Translations under genes and position numbers: made by a program | Part shown: piece by piece, positions 1 to 6,181 of the stretch | Layout of the letters: the number at the start of each line of letters is the position of its first letter | How positions within the stretch are numbered: the stretch's first letter is position 1 | Notes under the pieces: generated by a model | What the model was told of the DNA's origin: nothing | Databases searched by the model: none | The model's input: the letters and a program-made list of their open reading frames with translations, nothing else | NCBI GenBank assembly: GCA_009785015.1 | Contig: WQXD01000228.1 | Coordinates: forward strand, 1-6,188 | Direction of reading: 5' to 3' | DNA length: 6,188 nt | Origin: Oscillospiraceae bacterium | GTDB lineage: Bacteria; Bacillota_A; Clostridia; Oscillospirales; WRJC01

Positions 1-1
1 C

Positions 2-1147
2 GCCGTGGCGACGGTGGGGCGGATAACCAACAAAAAGCAGCTCGCCGCCCGGCTTGTAAACGAACACAACGCGTATTTTACGGAGCTTTCCAGAGGGCAG
101 ATAAACGACACGGAGCTCGCCGCTTCGCTCATATGCCGGCGCGGCGACATCGCCGAGGGGATCGCCTACGCGCAGGAAGTGATAGAGGGCTCTCTCACCA
201 TGATCGTCTGCGCAAACGGCGCCATATACGCCGCCAGGGACAAGCTTGGGCGCACGCCTCTGTCTATAGGAAAAAAAGAAAACGGGCACTGCGTCAGCTT
301 CGAGTCGTTCGCATATATAAACCTCGGTTACCGGACCTGTTTGGAACTCGGGCCCGGCGAAGTGGTTTTGGTCACGGCGGATAAAATAACCCCGCTCAAA
401 GCCCCCGGCTCCGAAATGCGCATGTGCGCTTTTTTGTGGACATATTACGGCTATCCCACTTCGGATTACGAAGGCAAAAACGTCGAAGAAGTGCGCTACA
501 GATGCGGGCAGCACCTCGCCGAACGGGACAAGGCGGATAGCTTTGGCATACAGGCCGATTATGTGGCGGGCATACCCGATTCGGGCACCGCCCACGCCGT
601 GGGTTATGCCAACCGCTCGAAAATACCGTTCGCAAGGCCGCTTATCAAATACACGCCCACCTGGACCCGCAGTTTCACGCCGCGGGAACATGGCATAAGG
701 AATTTGATCGCCCGCATGAAATTGGTGCCGGTAAATTCGCTCATCGAAAACAAACGGCTGCTTTTCGTGGAGGATTCGATAGTGCGCGGCACGCAGATGC
801 GCGCCCTGATGGATTTTTTGGCCGGCTGCGGGGCAAAGGAGCTGCATGTGCGCTTAGGCTGCCCGCCGGTGCTTTTTGCTTGCAAATATCTGAATTTCAC
901 CCGCTCGAATTCGGAGAGCGAGCTCGTTTCGCGGCAGGCCATAGACGCGCAGTCGCCCGCCGGGAAAAAGGACATCGCCCCCTATGCCGACTGCGAATCG
1001 ATACAATACAAAAACATGGTGGAGGCGATACGAAAGGATTTGAATATAAAAACCCTCGAGTATCTCTCATTGGAAGGGCTGTTGGACTCCATCGGGATAG
1101 ACAAATGCAAACTTTGCACCTACTGCTGGAACGGGCGGGAGGGTTAA
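2..1147 (+). CDS. purF: Amidophosphoribosyltransferase (glutamine PRPP amidotransferase), 5' end cut by window edge
   Basis: This cytoplasmic enzyme makes 5-phosphoribosylamine from PRPP and glutamine, the first committed step of de novo purine synthesis. The frame is open to the window edge, so the GTG at 5 is not the start. By comparison with the family roughly 90 residues are missing, including the N-terminal catalytic cysteine. Counting from the codon at 5, residues 1-130 are the rest of the Ntn glutaminase domain and the remainder is the phosphoribosyltransferase domain. The PRPP loop EDSIVRGT is at 256-263. Four cysteines match the Fe-S ligand positions of Bacillus PurF: C141 (MCAFLW), C293, C368 and C371. 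Where Bacillus and E. coli have HNGNL, this protein has TVGRI (3-7), typical of a divergent subclass I know from Bacteroidetes and Clostridia together with SKYTPTWPRSFTP-like segments (here KYTPTWTRSFTP at 215-226). carB follows after 28 nt. The family call is secure. Confidence 0.95.
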   Translation, partial: AVATVGRITNKKQLAARLVNEHNAYFTELSRGQINDTELAASLICRRGDIAEGIAYAQEVIEGSLTMIVCANGAIYAARDKLGRTPLSIGKKENGHCVSFESFAYINLGYRTCLELGPGEVVLVTADKITPLKAPGSEMRMCAFLWTYYGYPTSDYEGKNVEEVRYRCGQHLAERDKADSFGIQADYVAGIPDSGTAHAVGYANRSKIPFARPLIKYTPTWTRSFTPREHGIRNLIARMKLVPVNSLIENKRLLFVEDSIVRGTQMRALMDFLAGCGAKELHVRLGCPPVLFACKYLNFTRSNSESELVSRQAIDAQSPAGKKDIAPYADCESIQYKNMVEAIRKDLNIKTLEYLSLEGLLDSIGIDKCKLCTYCWNGREG

Positions 1148-1175
1148 AAATAATTAAGGAGAGTATATTTTCAAG

Positions 1176-4100
1176 ATGCCGAAAAGAACAGATATCAAAA
1201 CAATCATGATAATAGGGTCGGGACCCATAATCGTGGGGCAGGCCTGCGAATTCGACTATTCGGGCACGCAGGCCTGTAAAGCGCTGCGCAGCCTCGGCTA
1301 CAGGATCATATTGGTCAATTCCAATCCCGCCACCATCATGACGGACCCTATGGTGGCCGACGTCACATATATCGAGCCGCTCAACTTAAAAAGGCTGACC
1401 GAAATAATCGCCAAGGAGCGCCCCGACGCGCTGCTTCCCAATCTGGGCGGGCAGTCCGGGCTCAATTTGAGCCTCGAGCTCTATAAAGCGGGCGTTTTCA
1501 AGCAGTACGGCGTCGAGGTCATAGGCGTTTTGCTCGATGCGATAGAACGCGGCGAAGACCGCATCGAGTTCAAAAAAACGATGGAGAAACTCGGCGTGGA
1601 AATGCCGAAGAGTTTCGCGGCGCTGTCGGTCGGACAAGCGGAGGAGATGGCGGACGAGCTCGGATATCCGGTGGTGATCCGCCCCGCTTTCACAATGGGG
1701 GGCACCGGAGGGGGCTTGGTGTACAACAAGGAAGAGCTGCGCGTCGTGGCGGCACGGGGACTGCAGGCTTCGATTATCGGGCAGATTTTGATCGAAGAAA
1801 GCGTTCAGGGCTGGGAAGAGCTCGAAGTGGAAGTGGTCAGGGACGCGAAAAATCAGATGATTTCAGTTTGCATGATCGAAAACATCGACCCGATGGGCGT
1901 GCATACGGGCGATTCTTTTTGTTCGGCCCCCATGCTCACCATTGATAAAAATTTGCAGGAACGGCTCAAAAAAATCGCCTTCGATATCGTCTCGGAAATA
2001 GGGGTGATAGGGGGGACCAATGTGCAGTTCGCCCATGACCCGGTCACCGACAGGATCGCCATCATCGAAATAAACCCGAGGACCTCGCGCTCTTCGGCGC
2101 TCGCCTCGAAAGCGACCGGATTTCCCATCGCGTATGTCTCCGCGCTGCTCGCCGCCGGGCTCACCCTCGATGAAATCCCGTACTGGAGGGGCGGCGCAAT
2201 GGACAAATATACCCAATACGGGGATTATATCGTGTTGAAATTCGCGCGCTGGGCATTTGAAAAATTTTCCGGAATCGAAGACAAGCTCGGCACCCAGATG
2301 AGGGCGGTCGGGGAAGTTATGAGCATAGGGCGGACTTTTAAAGAGGCTTTCCAAAAGGCGGTCCGCTCGCTCGAAATCGGCAGGAGCGGGCTCGGGTTCG
2401 CCAAAAATTTCAACGAGCTCAAAAAAGAGGAACTGCTCCAAAAAATCGCCTCCCCGAACAGCGAACGCTATTTCGCCATCTATGAGGCGCTGCGAAAAGG
2501 GGTGAGCACGGATGAAATTTTCGCGATAACAAAGATAAAAAAATATTTTCTGGAGCAGATAAACGAATTGGTCTGCTTGGAAAACGAAATTTTGGAATAC
2601 AAAAAGCGGGTTTTGCCCGATGAGCTTCTCATAAGGGCAAAAAAAGACGGTTTCGCCGACAAATATCTGTCAAAACTGCTCGAAGTGCCGGAGGAGTATA
2701 TAAGGCTGCACCGCAAGGTGGCGGGCATACGGCAGGAGTGGGACGTGGTTCCCGTCAGCGGCGCCGACGCCCGGTATTACTACTCGACATATAACGGAAT
2801 CGGAAAACTGGGCGCCGAATTGGCCGCACTCGGAAAAACCGGCGAAAAAACCGGCGTGGAAAACCGCCGAAAAGTGGTCATTTTGGGAGGGGGGCCAAAC
2901 AGGATAGGACAGGGCATCGAATTCGACTACTGCTGCGTGCATACCGCTTTCGCGCTGCGCGAAATGGGATTTGAAACGATTATGATAAACTGCAATCCCG
3001 AAACGGTTTCCACCGACTACGATACCGCGGACAAACTGTATTTCGAGCCGCTGACCGTCGAAGACGTTTTTTCAATATGCGAGCACGAAAAACCGCTCGG
3101 CATAATCGTCCAGTTCGGGGGGCAGACGCCGCTCAACATAGCGATGGAGCTCAAAAGAGCGGGCATCAGGGTGCTCGGGACCACCCCCGAAGTGATCGCG
3201 CTCGCCGAGGACAGGGACCTGTTCAGGAAAATGATGGAGAACATGGGCATACCCATGCCCGATTCGGGGATGGCGTGCAATTACGACGAAGCGGTGACCG
3301 TGGCAAACGGGATAGGCTACCCGGTCATGGTCAGGCCGTCCTATGTGCTGGGGGGCCGCGCGATGGAAATCGTTTTCGACGGCGAACAGCTGAGAGTCTA
3401 CATGCAAAAAAACGCGCAGTATATAGGGCCCGAGGCCCCGATACTCATCGACCGGTTTTTGGAAAACGCGCTCGAGTGCGAAGCGGACGCGCTGGCCGAT
3501 GGCGGCCACGCGTTTGTGCCCGCGATTATGGAGCATATCGAATATGCCGGGATCCATTCGGGGGATTCGGCCTGCGTGATCCCCACTGTGAACATCACGC
3601 CAAAACAGACGGAGACGATCCGCGAATACACGCGCAAAATCGCCGGGGAGCTGGGGGTCGTGGGGCTGATGAATATCCAGTACGCCATACACTGCGGGAA
3701 AGTGTATGTGCTGGAAGCCAATCCGCGCGCCTCGAGGACGGTTCCCCTTGTCTCAAAGGTGTGCAACTTCAACATGGCAAAATTCGCAGCGCAGCTGATT
3801 ATGGAGGAATATACAAAAAAACAAGTGGAGCTCGCCCTTTTGCAGACGCCCGAAGTGGCGTATTACGGGGTAAAGGAAGCGGTGTTCCCGTTTAATATGT
3901 TCCCCGAAGTCGACCCGGTCTTAGGGCCCGAGATGAGATCGACCGGGGAAGTTCTGGGGCTGTCCGATTCGTTCGGGCTCGCCTTTTACAAGGCGCTCGA
4001 GAGCAGCAAGACGGTGCTGCCGCTTTCGGGTTCCGTGCTCATTTCGGTCGCGGAAAAAGACAGGGAGGAAGCCTCCGAAGTGGCGCGGCGCTTCGAGGAC

Positions 4101-4448
4101 CTCGGCTTTACGATCGTGGCCACGCGCGGAACATGCGCATACCTGAAATCAAGGGGCATAAAAGCCGAAATCATAAACAAGCTCTACGAGGGGCGGCCGA
4201 ACATCGAGGACGCCATAAAAAACCATCAGTTGGACGTCATCGTCAACACGCCGGCCGGAAGCAAGCGCAGCAACGACGACGACTCGTATATAAGGAAATC
4301 GGCGATCAAATACAATATACCGTATATGACCACCCTGACGGCGGCGCTGGCGGGCGTAAAGGGGATTGCGGAGAAGATAAAAAATCCGGATGAAAAAGTG
4401 TACTCGCTGCAGGAATACCACGCGAGGGCGGATAAAGTGAAAAAGTGA
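1176..4448 (+). CDS. carB: Carbamoyl-phosphate synthase large subunit (ammonia/ATP-dependent synthetase)
   Basis: The enzyme makes carbamoyl phosphate from bicarbonate, ammonia and two ATP for pyrimidine and arginine synthesis; ammonia normally comes from glutamine through CarA. The 1090-residue product is full length (E. coli has 1073). It begins MPKRTDIK like E. coli. The ATG at 1176 follows AAGGAGAG (1156-1163) at a somewhat long 12-nt spacing. Domains are the carboxyphosphate ATP-grasp half (about 1-402), oligomerisation region (403-560), carbamoyl-phosphate ATP-grasp half (565-940) and the MGS-like allosteric domain (about 950-1075). First-half catalytic residues R129, R169, E215, H243, Q284, E298 and N300 are present. 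Second-half equivalents R680, R720, D759, E767, H794, Q835, E847 and N849 are too. In the allosteric domain T983, T986, K1002 and N1024 sit where E. coli binds UMP, so UMP inhibition is plausible. The linker 541-565 is longer than in E. coli and rich in Gly, Lys and Glu. There is no adjacent carA in the window; guaA starts 23 nt downstream. Confidence 0.98.
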   Translation: MPKRTDIKTIMIIGSGPIIVGQACEFDYSGTQACKALRSLGYRIILVNSNPATIMTDPMVADVTYIEPLNLKRLTEIIAKERPDALLPNLGGQSGLNLSLELYKAGVFKQYGVEVIGVLLDAIERGEDRIEFKKTMEKLGVEMPKSFAALSVGQAEEMADELGYPVVIRPAFTMGGTGGGLVYNKEELRVVAARGLQASIIGQILIEESVQGWEELEVEVVRDAKNQMISVCMIENIDPMGVHTGDSFCSAPMLTIDKNLQERLKKIAFDIVSEIGVIGGTNVQFAHDPVTDRIAIIEINPRTSRSSALASKATGFPIAYVSALLAAGLTLDEIPYWRGGAMDKYTQYGDYIVLKFARWAFEKFSGIEDKLGTQMRAVGEVMSIGRTFKEAFQKAVRSLEIGRSGLGFAKNFNELKKEELLQKIASPNSERYFAIYEALRKGVSTDEIFAITKIKKYFLEQINELVCLENEILEYKKRVLPDELLIRAKKDGFADKYLSKLLEVPEEYIRLHRKVAGIRQEWDVVPVSGADARYYYSTYNGIGKLGAELAALGKTGEKTGVENRRKVVILGGGPNRIGQGIEFDYCCVHTAFALREMGFETIMINCNPETVSTDYDTADKLYFEPLTVEDVFSICEHEKPLGIIVQFGGQTPLNIAMELKRAGIRVLGTTPEVIALAEDRDLFRKMMENMGIPMPDSGMACNYDEAVTVANGIGYPVMVRPSYVLGGRAMEIVFDGEQLRVYMQKNAQYIGPEAPILIDRFLENALECEADALADGGHAFVPAIMEHIEYAGIHSGDSACVIPTVNITPKQTETIREYTRKIAGELGVVGLMNIQYAIHCGKVYVLEANPRASRTVPLVSKVCNFNMAKFAAQLIMEEYTKKQVELALLQTPEVAYYGVKEAVFPFNMFPEVDPVLGPEMRSTGEVLGLSDSFGLAFYKALESSKTVLPLSGSVLISVAEKDREEASEVARRFEDLGFTIVATRGTCAYLKSRGIKAEIINKLYEGRPNIEDAIKNHQLDVIVNTPAGSKRSNDDDSYIRKSAIKYNIPYMTTLTAALAGVKGIAEKIKNPDEKVYSLQEYHARADKVKK

Positions 4449-4471
4449 GAAAGTGAGAAAGGGGCAAAATC

Positions 4472-5443
4472 ATGTCGGAATTAAAGTTAAACGGTACAAT
4501 TGAAGAATTTATAGAGGAAGCCTGCGAGCATATCCGCACCGAGTCCGCGGGGCGCCCCGTTTTGTGCGCGCTGTCGGGCGGAGTGGATTCCGCAGTTTGC
4601 GCGATGCTCGCCTTTCGCGCGGTGGGCGAGCGGCTCACGTGCGTGTTTGTGGACACGGGCCTGATGCGAAAAAACGAAGGGGACAAAGTGACGGCGCTGT
4701 TTGGCGGCGCATATGCGATAAACCTTGTGCGCGTCGACGCCGAAGAGCGGTTTTTGGGCAGGCTTTCGGGCGTGACCGAGCCGGAAGAGAAGCGGGGGAT
4801 CATCGGAAAGGAATTTATCCGCATTTTCGAGGAACAAGCCAAAAAGTTCGGCGGCGCGGGCTGTTTTTTGCAGGGGACGATATACACGGACGTCATGGAG
4901 AGCGGCGAGGACGGCCACAAACAGGTAAAATCCCACCACAACGTGGGGGGCATGCCCAAGGATATCAAATTTGAAAAAATAATCGAACCGATAAAAATGC
5001 TGTATAAGGAGCAGGTGCGCGAATGCGGCAGAAAACTGGGGCTTCCGCCCTCATTTGCCGACCGCCAGCCTTTTCCGGGGCCGGGCTTGGCGATTCGCTG
5101 CCTCGGCGAAATCACAAAAGAGCGCCTTGATACGCTGCGCGAGGCTGACGCCATTTTCTGCGAGGAAATAGAAGCGGCGGGCCTGCAAAAACAGGTACAG
5201 CAGTATTTCGCGGTTTTGACGGGAGTCAAAAGCGTCGGGGTGCGCGGGGGCGCGAGGTGCTACGAGGAAACCGCCGCTTTGCGGGCCATTTCCTCAAAGG
5301 ATCTGGTCACTGCCGGTTTTGCGCGCCTGCCCTATGAGGTCGTCGAAACGGCGGCGCGGCGAATCACGGACGAAGTCAAGGGAATCAACCGGGTGGTTTG
5401 GGACGTCACGCCCAAACCTCCCGCCACAATCGAGTGGGAGTGA
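4472..5443 (+). CDS. guaA: GMP synthase ATP-pyrophosphatase subunit, lacking the glutamine amidotransferase domain
   Basis: The product adenylates XMP and aminates it to GMP, the last step of guanine nucleotide synthesis. It has 323 residues, against about 510-525 for ordinary bacterial GuaA, and the missing part is the N-terminal class I glutaminase domain of about 190 residues. What remains is complete: PP-loop SGGVDS (35-40), CVFVDTGL (57-64), LQGTIYTDV (133-141), KSHHNVGG (153-160), RQPFPGPGLAIRCLGE (198-213) and the family's invariant C-terminus KPPATIEWE (315-323). The ATG at 4472 has AAGGGG-type pairing (4459-4464) at 7 nt. Upstream is the intact end of carB, so no glutaminase frame has been broken off here. 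Two-subunit GMP synthases (GuaAa plus GuaAb) are standard in archaea. Here the partner must be encoded elsewhere or free ammonia is used. It is the last gene of the presumed operon, and no hairpin-plus-T-run terminator follows. Confidence 0.95.
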   Translation: MSELKLNGTIEEFIEEACEHIRTESAGRPVLCALSGGVDSAVCAMLAFRAVGERLTCVFVDTGLMRKNEGDKVTALFGGAYAINLVRVDAEERFLGRLSGVTEPEEKRGIIGKEFIRIFEEQAKKFGGAGCFLQGTIYTDVMESGEDGHKQVKSHHNVGGMPKDIKFEKIIEPIKMLYKEQVRECGRKLGLPPSFADRQPFPGPGLAIRCLGEITKERLDTLREADAIFCEEIEAAGLQKQVQQYFAVLTGVKSVGVRGGARCYEETAALRAISSKDLVTAGFARLPYEVVETAARRITDEVKGINRVVWDVTPKPPATIEWE

Positions 5444-5475
5444 ATAATAAAGAAATGAAAAAAGATAAATATAGT

Positions 5476-5488
5476 TATAACAGTTATA
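5476..5488. promoter_or_regulatory. Perfect 13-nt palindrome TATAACAGTTATA, possible operator
   Basis: TATAAC and GTTATA are exact inverted arms around a single A. AGTTATA also occurs as a direct repeat at 5473-5479 and 5482-5488. It lies about 65 nt upstream of the -10 element of the nuclease gene. Such a site could bind a dimeric regulator, but AT-rich DNA yields short palindromes by chance, so function is only inferred. Confidence 0.25.
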
Positions 5489-5550
5489 TGTATTACAAAA
5501 CTTTACAAAGCGTTCGGATTTAATATGACGCGCTGTAGTCTTATTAAGCT

Positions 5551-5559
5551 TGGTATAAT
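5551..5559 (+). promoter_or_regulatory. Extended -10 promoter element TGGTATAAT
   Basis: The consensus hexamer TATAAT (5554-5559) is preceded by the extended -10 motif TGn (5551-5553). The sequence at the expected -35 position (5531-5536, CGCTGT) is poor, which the extended -10 could offset. Transcription would start near 5566, giving a leader of about 45 nt before the start at 5612. This would let the nuclease gene be expressed apart from the purF-carB-guaA operon. Confidence 0.55.
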
Positions 5560-5595
5560 GTTTTTAAATCATATTTATCAATAATTTGGCACGAT

Positions 5596-5602
5596 GAGGG
5601 GA
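5596..5602 (+). promoter_or_regulatory. Ribosome-binding site GAGGGGA deciding the nuclease start
   Basis: GAGGGGA ends 9 nt before the ATG at 5612. It overlaps the alternative in-frame ATG at 5594, which has only an AT-rich, SD-less stretch upstream. This supports 5612 as the true start. Confidence 0.6.
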
Positions 5603-5611
5603 TTTAATAGA

Positions 5612-6088
5612 ATGCTTAACGAGAAATATGATAAAACTGATTCATTGAGTATTGAAACATATGCAAAATTATTAATAGGCAAAACATTTATGGACGTCAT
5701 TAATGACGCCGATTTAAACGAAAATTTGCGCGTATCAATAACAGATAAATACGGAAATCCAAAACATAAAGGCGGACTCGGAAATCTTTTGGAAGAATTA
5801 TACTTTGAATATAAAGCGAACAATAATCAAGAAGCTGATTTCAAAGAAGCCGGAGTCGAACTCAAAGTTTCTCCTTATGAAAAACTTAAAACAGGAAAAT
5901 TCCGGGCAGGGGAAAGGCTTGTTATTACGATGATTGGTTATAATGAACCGATTGAATTAGATTTTAATGCTTCTCATGTATGGAATAAAATCAAAGCGAT
6001 TTTACTTATTTATTACTTAAGAGACAGAGCATTTAACAGTCTTTTATATCCCATAAACTATGTAAAACTTTTCGAGCTGTGCAAATGA
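5612..6088 (+). CDS. Sau3AI/MutH-family type II restriction endonuclease, catalytic N-terminal domain only (truncated, likely pseudogene)
   Basis: The 158-residue product resembles the N-terminal catalytic domain of Sau3AI-like endonucleases, relatives of the mismatch-repair nicking enzyme MutH. Numbered from the ATG at 5612, the signature is GNLLEE (57-62) followed by DFKEAGVELKV (76-86). E61, D76, E83 and K85 match MutH E56, D70, E77 and K79, with the same D-to-E and E-to-K spacing. GERLVITMIGY (101-111) and AILLIYYLRD (129-138) also fit the family. Sau3AI relatives run to about 450-490 residues, with a second DNA-binding half missing here. Family-like sequence ends at YVKLF (150-154). The last codons ELCK and the stop lie in a direct-repeat unit. 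The gene is much more AT-rich than the operon before it, suggesting horizontal acquisition. No methyltransferase is visible. Known relatives cut GATC, but specificity cannot be read here. It may be inactive, or continue beyond the repeat outside the window. An upstream ATG at 5594 would add six residues. Confidence 0.8.
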   Translation: MLNEKYDKTDSLSIETYAKLLIGKTFMDVINDADLNENLRVSITDKYGNPKHKGGLGNLLEELYFEYKANNNQEADFKEAGVELKVSPYEKLKTGKFRAGERLVITMIGYNEPIELDFNASHVWNKIKAILLIYYLRDRAFNSLLYPINYVKLFELCK

Positions 6089-6116
6089 AAAAAAGTTCGA
6101 GCAGAGCAAATGGAAA
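6071..6116. repeat. Imperfect tandem direct repeat, 21-nt unit at 25-nt period
   Basis: TTCGAGCTGTGCAAATG (6071-6087) recurs as TTCGAGCAGAGCAAATG (6096-6112) with two mismatches, and similarity continues for a few A-rich bases after each. The core AGCAGAGCAA of the second copy (6100-6109) recurs exactly at 6134-6143. The first copy supplies the last five codons (FELCK) and stop of the nuclease frame, so the repeat starts where family resemblance ends. Confidence 0.65.
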
Positions 6117-6146
6117 GCGAAAAAACATACGGTAGCAGAGCAACGC

Positions 6147-6161
6147 AGGAGTGATACTCCT
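6147..6161. repeat. Hairpin AGGAGT-GAT-ACTCCT
   Basis: Six perfectly paired bases (6147-6152 with 6156-6161) enclose a 3-nt loop. It sits directly before a second, longer inverted repeat. No T-run follows, so a terminator role is not supported. Confidence 0.5.
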
Positions 6162-6163
6162 TG

Positions 6164-6181
6164 GCCTCTTTGTAAAGAGGC
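6164..6181. repeat. Perfect 18-nt inverted repeat GCCTCTTT-GT-AAAGAGGC
   Basis: Eight-base arms (6164-6171 and 6174-6181) are exactly complementary around GT. As RNA this would fold as a 7-bp stem with a TGTA-derived loop. It is followed by TCCGCCC, not a T-run, so it reads as part of a repeat element and not an intrinsic terminator. The window ends seven bases later. Confidence 0.6.

Larger units (their letters stand above)
5444..5593. other. AT-rich spacer marking a compositional boundary
   Basis: This 150-nt stretch separates the G+C-rich operon from the AT-rich endonuclease gene. It contains no open frame I can support. It holds a perfect 13-nt palindrome (5476-5488), a TTACAAA direct repeat at 5493-5499 and 5503-5509 (period 10), and an extended -10 promoter element (5551-5559). 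I see no GC-rich hairpin with a T-run that would terminate the guaA transcript, so read-through into the downstream gene is possible. Confidence 0.7.

Noticed and set aside
3072..3692. 206-codon - strand frame opposite carB
   Set aside because: His/Arg-rich antisense shadow with no recognisable domain and no ribosome-binding context.
3077..3895. 272-codon + strand frame inside carB
   Set aside because: It is an out-of-frame shadow of the second ATP-grasp half of CarB, very Arg/Gly-rich, as expected from shifted reading of G+C-rich codons.
4306..5229. 307-codon open frame on the - strand opposite the carB end and guaA
   Set aside because: The + strand here encodes two strongly conserved enzymes. 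The antisense product is Ser/Pro-rich, low in complexity and shows no family motif.
5418..5440. CTCCC...GGGAG inverted repeat at the guaA 3' end as a terminator
   Set aside because: The loop is about 13 nt, the stem is five pairs inside conserved coding sequence, and AATAATAAAG follows instead of a T-run.
5594..5611. ATG at 5594 as the nuclease start
   Set aside because: It lacks a Shine-Dalgarno sequence, while GAGGGGA at 5596-5602 is well placed for the in-frame ATG at 5612.
5578..5823. 81-codon - strand frame opposite the nuclease gene as a possible antitoxin or antisense gene
   Set aside because: The + strand carries clear catalytic motifs of a known nuclease family. The antisense frame has no start signal or recognisable features.
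6085..6154. Two tiny frames (16 and 14 codons) starting at 6085 and 6110
   Set aside because: Both start at the ATG inside each copy of the direct repeat, lack a good ribosome-binding site and resemble no protein I know.
6164..6181. Inverted repeat as an intrinsic terminator
   Set aside because: The stem is followed by TCCGCCC and not a T-run on the + strand. On the - strand the stem is likewise followed by CAAGGAG.
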